NCBI GenBank assembly: GCA_020027475.1
Contig: JAHRAZ010000128.1
Coordinates: 62,001 to 126,000 of the forward strand
Origin: Microthrixaceae bacterium
GTDB taxonomy: Bacteria > Actinomycetota > Acidimicrobiia > Acidimicrobiales > Microtrichaceae
Reading direction: 5' to 3'
Length of the DNA stretch: 64,000 nt
Made by a program: the position numbers and the translations under genes. Shown here piece by piece: positions 59,962-64,000 of the stretch. Below the pieces are notes generated by a model. That model saw only the letters and a list, made by a program, of their open reading frames with translations, was not told where the DNA came from and searched no databases. How positions within the stretch are numbered: position 1 is the first letter of the stretch; the number at the start of each line of letters is the position of its first letter.

Positions 59962-60842
59962 ACGACTCGGATTGGCTCAACCCACCATCTGTTGCAGTGG
60001 ACGCAGCGGTAACGCGTGCACTCGAAGAAGACTTGTTGCCGCTGGGGGATCTGACCTCCACTCTGCTACCGGCTTCGGCTGCCGAACCGGGTTCCGGAGA
60101 AGCGCGATTCGTTGCTCGCGAAGTCGGCAGAATTGCCGGCACCGCCTGCGTCGGGGCGACGTTTGCCCAGATCGACGACCGCATCGAGCTGCAGTGGTCC
60201 ATTTCCGAAGGCGCCGCGGTTGAGCCGGGGGAACTGCTCGCCACCGTTCGTGGACCGATGCGCGGGATCCTTACGGGCGAGCGCACCGCATTGAACTTCC
60301 TGGGTCACCTCAGCGGAGTCGCCACCCTCACATCAAAGTACGTGGCAGCGGCTTCCGCGGCCGGGTCTGCGGGGATCTGGGACACACGCAAGACGATTCC
60401 CGGACTTCGGAGCCTGGCCAAAGCCGCAGTTCGTGCAGGTGGCGGCCGCAACCATCGGGGGAACCTCTCGGACTGGATGCTCATCAAGGACAACCACCTT
60501 GGGAGCACTGGGATCACTGCGGCCGTGGAACTGGCCCGCGACCGCTGGCCGGCGAGAACGGTTCACGTGGAATGCGACACTTTCGATCAGTGCGTAGAGG
60601 CCGTCAATGCGGGTGCCGACGCGGTGCTTCTCGACAACATGACCACCGCCGAGGTCACGTGTTGTGTTGAGGCCGCCGCCGCGATTCAGGGCGATCTGCG
60701 CCGCAGGACTCTGCTGGAGGTGTCCGGGGGCGTAACACTGGAGACGGTGGCCGGATATTCCGCCACGGGTGTTGATCAGATATCGGTTGGTGCCATCACC
60801 AACTCTGCGCCTGTTCTGGACATTGGCCTGGACCTCGGCTGA
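59958..60842 (+). CDS. nadC: Quinolinate phosphoribosyltransferase
   Basis: 294 aa from GTG 59958 (GTGA overlap). ALEEDLLPLGDLTSTLLP, GERTALNFLGHLSGVAT, WDTRKTIPGLRSLAKAAVRAGGGRNHR, LSDWMLIKDNHL, VECDTFDQCVEAVNAGADAVLLDNM and SGGVTLETVAGYSATGVDQISVG are diagnostic. It converts quinolinate to nicotinate mononucleotide, feeding the nadE-catalysed last step. Confidence 0.95.
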   Translation: MNDSDWLNPPSVAVDAAVTRALEEDLLPLGDLTSTLLPASAAEPGSGEARFVAREVGRIAGTACVGATFAQIDDRIELQWSISEGAAVEPGELLATVRGPMRGILTGERTALNFLGHLSGVATLTSKYVAAASAAGSAGIWDTRKTIPGLRSLAKAAVRAGGGRNHRGNLSDWMLIKDNHLGSTGITAAVELARDRWPARTVHVECDTFDQCVEAVNAGADAVLLDNMTTAEVTCCVEAAAAIQGDLRRRTLLEVSGGVTLETVAGYSATGVDQISVGAITNSAPVLDIGLDLG

Positions 60843-60851
60843 GGAGATGAA

Positions 60852-61637
60852 GTGCTGCTCGTAATCGACGTTGGAAATACCCAGACCGTTGTGGGGCTCT
60901 ATGACTCCGGCCAGCAGAGCCATGAACTTGTGGACCACTGGCGTCTGGCTACCCGGACCGATACAACCGGAGACGAACTGTCCCTGCTCCTTCGTCAACT
61001 TCTGGGGAGCCGCGGAATGACACTCTCAGAGGACATTGCCGGCGTGGCAGTCTGCTCGGGAGTGCCCAACATCACCTACGAACTTCGCCGCCTGTGCGAG
61101 CGGTATCTGGACATCGAGCCGGTTGTACTTGGCGCCGGTGTTCGCACCGGGATGCCAATTCTGTATGACAATCCGAAAGAGGTGGGAGCAGACCGAATCG
61201 CCAACGCAGTGGGTGCATTCGACCTCTACGGTGGACCCACGATCGCTGTCGACTTCGGAACGGCCACCACGTTCGACGTGATCTCCGCAGAGGGTGCATA
61301 CCTGGGCGGAACGATCTTCCCGGGGATCGAAATCTCGATGGATGCCCTTTACGGCCGGGCGTCAGCGTTGCGGCAGGTTGAACTGGTGGAACCCCGAAGT
61401 GTGATTGGCAAGACCACCGTTGAGTCGGTCCAGTCCGGCGCGATCTACGGGTTTTCCTCGATGGTGGATGGCATGTGCACCCGAATCGAGGCCGAACTCG
61501 GTGACAGTACCGTGGTGGCCACCGGGGGCCTGGCGAGCCTGATCGCCCCTGTGACTCAATCGATCGAATACGAGGAGCCGTGGCTGACGTTGCACGGGCT
61601 TCGTCTCATCTGGGAGAAGAATCAACAAAGTGAATGA
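60852..61637 (+). CDS. coaX: Type III pantothenate kinase
   Basis: 261 aa from GTG 60852 with GGAG upstream. The ASKHA-fold motifs LLVIDVGNTQTVVGLYD, GADRIANAVGAF, IAVDFGTATTFDVIS and GGTIFPGIEISMDALYGRASALRQVEL are typical of CoaX (no P-loop, not feedback inhibited by CoA). It starts CoA synthesis from the product of PanC. Overlaps lysS by 8 nt. Confidence 0.95.
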   Translation: MLLVIDVGNTQTVVGLYDSGQQSHELVDHWRLATRTDTTGDELSLLLRQLLGSRGMTLSEDIAGVAVCSGVPNITYELRRLCERYLDIEPVVLGAGVRTGMPILYDNPKEVGADRIANAVGAFDLYGGPTIAVDFGTATTFDVISAEGAYLGGTIFPGIEISMDALYGRASALRQVELVEPRSVIGKTTVESVQSGAIYGFSSMVDGMCTRIEAELGDSTVVATGGLASLIAPVTQSIEYEEPWLTLHGLRLIWEKNQQSE

Positions 61638-63093
61638 ACAACAAGCGGATTCGTCCCATTTCGAACAGCCCTACTCCCACGAGGTCGAAAACACGGTTGC
61701 AGATATCATCGACAGTCACCACGGCATCGAAGCGGGCACCGAGACGGGCGAGCAGGTGTCGATGGCCGGGCGCCTGATGTTGCGTCGGGTTCAGGGCAAG
61801 CTGGCGTTCGGAACCTTGGCAGACTCCACCGGTCGGATTCAGCTCTTTGCTCCCTCCAAGGTCACGCCCCGCTTCGAGCAGTTCTGTGAACTCAGCCTCG
61901 GTGACTGGATCGGGGTATCGGGCGAGGTGATGGCCACCCGCCGTGGTGAACTGTCGGTGAAGGTGGAGTCCTGGACTCTGCTTGCCCGCACCCAGCGCCC
62001 GTTTCCGGACAAATTCCACGGCCTCACCGATGTGGATACTCGATACCGGCAGCGGTACGTGGACCTGTGGGTCACCCAGGATGCCCGCAAGACCTTCGTG
62101 CTTCGGAGTCGAGCCTTGTCTTTGCTGCGGCGATTCATGGAAGAACGTGGATACCTGGAGGTGGAGACGCCGGTGTTCCATCCAATCCCCGGCGGCGCCC
62201 TGGCCAAGCCGTTCATCACACATCACAACGCACTCGACGTGGATCTCTACCTGCGTATCGCACCGGAGCTCTTCCTGAAGCGTCTGGTGGTGGGCGGGTT
62301 CCCCAAGGTGTTCGAGGTTGCCCGGGTGTTTCGCAACGAAGGCATCTCCAATCGCCACAATCCCGAGTTCACGATGATGGAGTGCTACGAGGCGTACGGC
62401 GACTACTTCACCTACATGGATCTCACCGAAGAGCTCGTTGTGCATCTTGTGGAGGAACTCTGTGGGTCAACCAGGATTTCCCACGACGGCCGGGAGCTGG
62501 ATCTCTCTGCACCCTGGAAACGGGCGACCATGGCCGAGCTCACTTCCGACCGTGTCGGAACCGACATTTCCGTGCACACATCCGTGGACGAACTGCGGGA
62601 ACTGTGCGACACCCACGGGGTGCCCTGGAATGATTCCTACGGTTCCGGGAAGTTGCTGCTCGAGTTGTTCGAGAAGACCACCGAGCACGATCTGTGGGAA
62701 CCGACCTTCGTCACGGATTATCCGACCGAGGTCTCACCACTTTCGCGGCCTCACCGCGATGACCCGGAACTGGTGGAACGCTTCGAATGCATTGTTGTCG
62801 GGCGCGAGATGTGCAATGGGTTCAGCGAGTTGACCGATCCGGTGATTCAGCGTGAGCGCTTTGAAGCTCAGGATGCTCAGCGGGCCGACGGTGACGAAGA
62901 AGCAATGGCTCTGGACCAGGATTACTTGCGTGCCCTCGAGTACGGGCTCCCGCCGACCGTTGGCCTGGGTATTGGCATCGACCGATTGGTGATGCTGCTG
63001 GCTGACGTGCAGACGATCCGCGATGTGGTTCTTTTCCCAACTCTGCGCCCTGAGGTTCTGGATCGCTCGGAGCAGCCACTCCAGGATCGCTGA
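61630..63093 (+). CDS. lysS: Lysyl-tRNA synthetase (class II)
   Basis: 487 aa from GTG 61630. OB-fold anticodon domain (VSMAGRLMLRRVQGKLAFGTLAD) followed by class II motifs 1 to 3 (ARKTFVLRSRALSLLRRFMEERGYLEVETPVF; VFEVARVFRNEGISNRHNPEFTMMECYEAYGDY; GLPPTVGLGIGIDRLVMLLAD). Last gene of the vitamin/cofactor series, as in Mycobacterium. TGATG overlap with the ABC ATPase gene. Confidence 0.95.
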   Translation: MNEQQADSSHFEQPYSHEVENTVADIIDSHHGIEAGTETGEQVSMAGRLMLRRVQGKLAFGTLADSTGRIQLFAPSKVTPRFEQFCELSLGDWIGVSGEVMATRRGELSVKVESWTLLARTQRPFPDKFHGLTDVDTRYRQRYVDLWVTQDARKTFVLRSRALSLLRRFMEERGYLEVETPVFHPIPGGALAKPFITHHNALDVDLYLRIAPELFLKRLVVGGFPKVFEVARVFRNEGISNRHNPEFTMMECYEAYGDYFTYMDLTEELVVHLVEELCGSTRISHDGRELDLSAPWKRATMAELTSDRVGTDISVHTSVDELRELCDTHGVPWNDSYGSGKLLLELFEKTTEHDLWEPTFVTDYPTEVSPLSRPHRDDPELVERFECIVVGREMCNGFSELTDPVIQRERFEAQDAQRADGDEEAMALDQDYLRALEYGLPPTVGLGIGIDRLVMLLADVQTIRDVVLFPTLRPEVLDRSEQPLQDR

Positions 63094-64000
63094 TGGAGCA
63101 CATTCAGGAGGATCCCGGGCAACGTGAGCGGGAACCGGCCGACAAGGGAACCTATCTGGCAGTCCATGGGCTTCGGGCGGGGTATTCACCGGACGTTGCG
63201 GTGATCGATGACTTGTCCCTCCACGTCGGAAATGGCGAAATCCTCGCTCTCCTCGGGCCGAGTGGATGTGGCAAGACGACGTTCTTGCGGTGTCTAGCGG
63301 GCCTCGAAGTTCCCTCGGCCGGACAGATCGTGCTCGGTGATCGACCTCTCTATGAAAGTGATGTGCAGGAAGGGCATGCACGTTCCAACCCGATCAACGT
63401 TCCGCCCGGCGATCGAAGGATCGGAATGGTCTTTCAGGACTGGGCTCTGTTCCCACACATGACAGTTGCCGCAAACGTCGGGTTCGGAGTATCCAGGAGC
63501 GCCCGAGACAAGAGCGAACGCGTCTCCGAAGCGCTCGATCTGGTCGGGATTGCCGAGCTGGCGGATCGGCTGCCGGAGGACCTGTCAGGTGGTCAGCAGC
63601 AACGTACCGCCGTGGCCAGATCCATCGCACAGAAGCCGGACCTGCTGTTGCTCGACGAGCCATTCAGCAATCTCGACGCCTCACTTCGCTCGAGCGTGCG
63701 ATCCGAAATCCGCGGGCTGCTTCGGGATGCAGGCATGACGACCGTCCTGGTCACCCACGATCAGGGCGAAGCCTTTGTGCTGGGCGATCGCGTGGCGGTG
63801 ATGAAGGACGGCCGGATTCGCCAGATCGGAACTGCCCGCGGAATCTATCAGCGACCGGTTGATCCCTGGGTGGCCGGATTCGTCGGAGAGGTGAATCTTC
63901 TCCCCGGAACCTCGAATGGAGCGGAGGCGAGAGTCTTGGCAGGTCACAACGTGGAAGTGTTCGATCCGAAAGGAGGTCCTGCCCCCGTTGGCGACGTTGT
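63093..64000 (+). CDS. ABC transporter ATP-binding protein, Fe3+/spermidine/sulfate type (3' end beyond window)
   Basis: Frame from ATG 63093 (sharing a base with the lysS stop) to the window edge, 302 codons seen. Walker A LLGPSGCGKTTFLRCLAG, Q-loop VFQDWALFPHMTVAANV, signature LSGGQQQRTAVARSIA, Walker B LLLLDEPFSNLDASLR and the switch His in VLVTHDQGEAF; a TOBE-like domain starts near residue 265 (GEVNLLPG). The FbpC/PotA/CysA group imports iron(III), polyamines or sulfate; which one cannot be told without its permease. Confidence 0.9.
   Translation, partial: MEHIQEDPGQREREPADKGTYLAVHGLRAGYSPDVAVIDDLSLHVGNGEILALLGPSGCGKTTFLRCLAGLEVPSAGQIVLGDRPLYESDVQEGHARSNPINVPPGDRRIGMVFQDWALFPHMTVAANVGFGVSRSARDKSERVSEALDLVGIAELADRLPEDLSGGQQQRTAVARSIAQKPDLLLLDEPFSNLDASLRSSVRSEIRGLLRDAGMTTVLVTHDQGEAFVLGDRVAVMKDGRIRQIGTARGIYQRPVDPWVAGFVGEVNLLPGTSNGAEARVLAGHNVEVFDPKGGPAPVGDV

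Overview
The window is a gene-dense, GC-rich (about 60% by eye) bacterial chromosome segment with no prophage, insertion sequence or CRISPR array. The gene set points to Actinobacteriota: a WhiB regulator, a GlnR-type orphan regulator, a SigR/RsrA-like sigma/anti-sigma pair, an F420-type nitroreductase, a DUF2342 metalloprotease, a Tad pilus locus and a hexamine-type NAD synthetase. The mix suggests a lineage such as Acidimicrobiia rather than Mycobacteriales or Streptomycetales; that placement is inference. Many genes have a TANNNT-type -10 element 6-7 nt before a GTG/ATG start, i.e. the signature of leaderless mRNAs.

Layout. 1-2.9 kb: end of rplI, a terminator, DnaA-box-like repeats, and dnaB split by an intein. 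2.9-8.8 kb: aat, a hydroxyacyl-CoA dehydrogenase behind a 26-bp perfect palindrome, an S51-peptidase-like protein without its serine, a membrane cyclophilin, lysC-asd (with an internal start for the LysC beta subunit), and a MazG-like protein. 8.8-13.7 kb: tRNA-Pro, a three-gene operon of two ArsA/Get3-like ATPases plus a CheY-like receiver, an NfeD protein, WhiB and FxsA. 13.7-16.1 kb: an Fe-S module (Mrp/ApbC, a SufR-like regulator, an ErpA-type carrier). 16-19.3 kb: a Tat lipoprotein, a 2Fe-2S/molybdopterin fusion, RidA. 19.4-25.2 kb: nitrogen block (GlnR-like regulator, GSI, a four-box GlnR-type operator, GSII, NAD synthetase). 25.4-30.3 kb: principal-type sigma factor and a Tad locus. 30.3-39.1 kb: an MrfA/YprA-type helicase, a STAS protein and the Mrp (mnhABCDEFG) antiporter operon.

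39.2-46.5 kb: acyl-CoA dehydrogenase, topA, a Lys/Ala/Pro-rich histone-like protein sharing an 18-bp repeat with the topA tail, tmk, holB and an F420-type nitroreductase. 46.5-50.5 kb: tRNA-Thr, a decayed metalloprotease pseudogene, a DAP-dehydrogenase-like protein, a SnoaL-like protein, SigR/RsrA and a 46-aa membrane protein. 50.5-64 kb: one long co-directional series: DUF2342 metalloprotease, tilS, hpt, folE, folP, a pseudo-phosphatase, folB, folK, DUF2520 protein, a 112-aa protein, panC, nadB, nadC, coaX, lysS and a truncated ABC ATPase. It makes folate, pantothenate/CoA and NAD, and resembles the Mycobacterium tilS-hpt-ftsH-folEPBK-panCD-coaX-lysS order, but without ftsH and panD.

The most interesting items are the Cys-to-Ala dual-specificity-phosphatase-like protein inside the folate operon, the ArsA-ArsA-receiver operon near WhiB, the Fe-S module with a palindrome over its promoter, the operator architecture between the two glutamine synthetases, the topA/histone-like repeat sharing, and several enzyme folds that have lost their catalytic residue.
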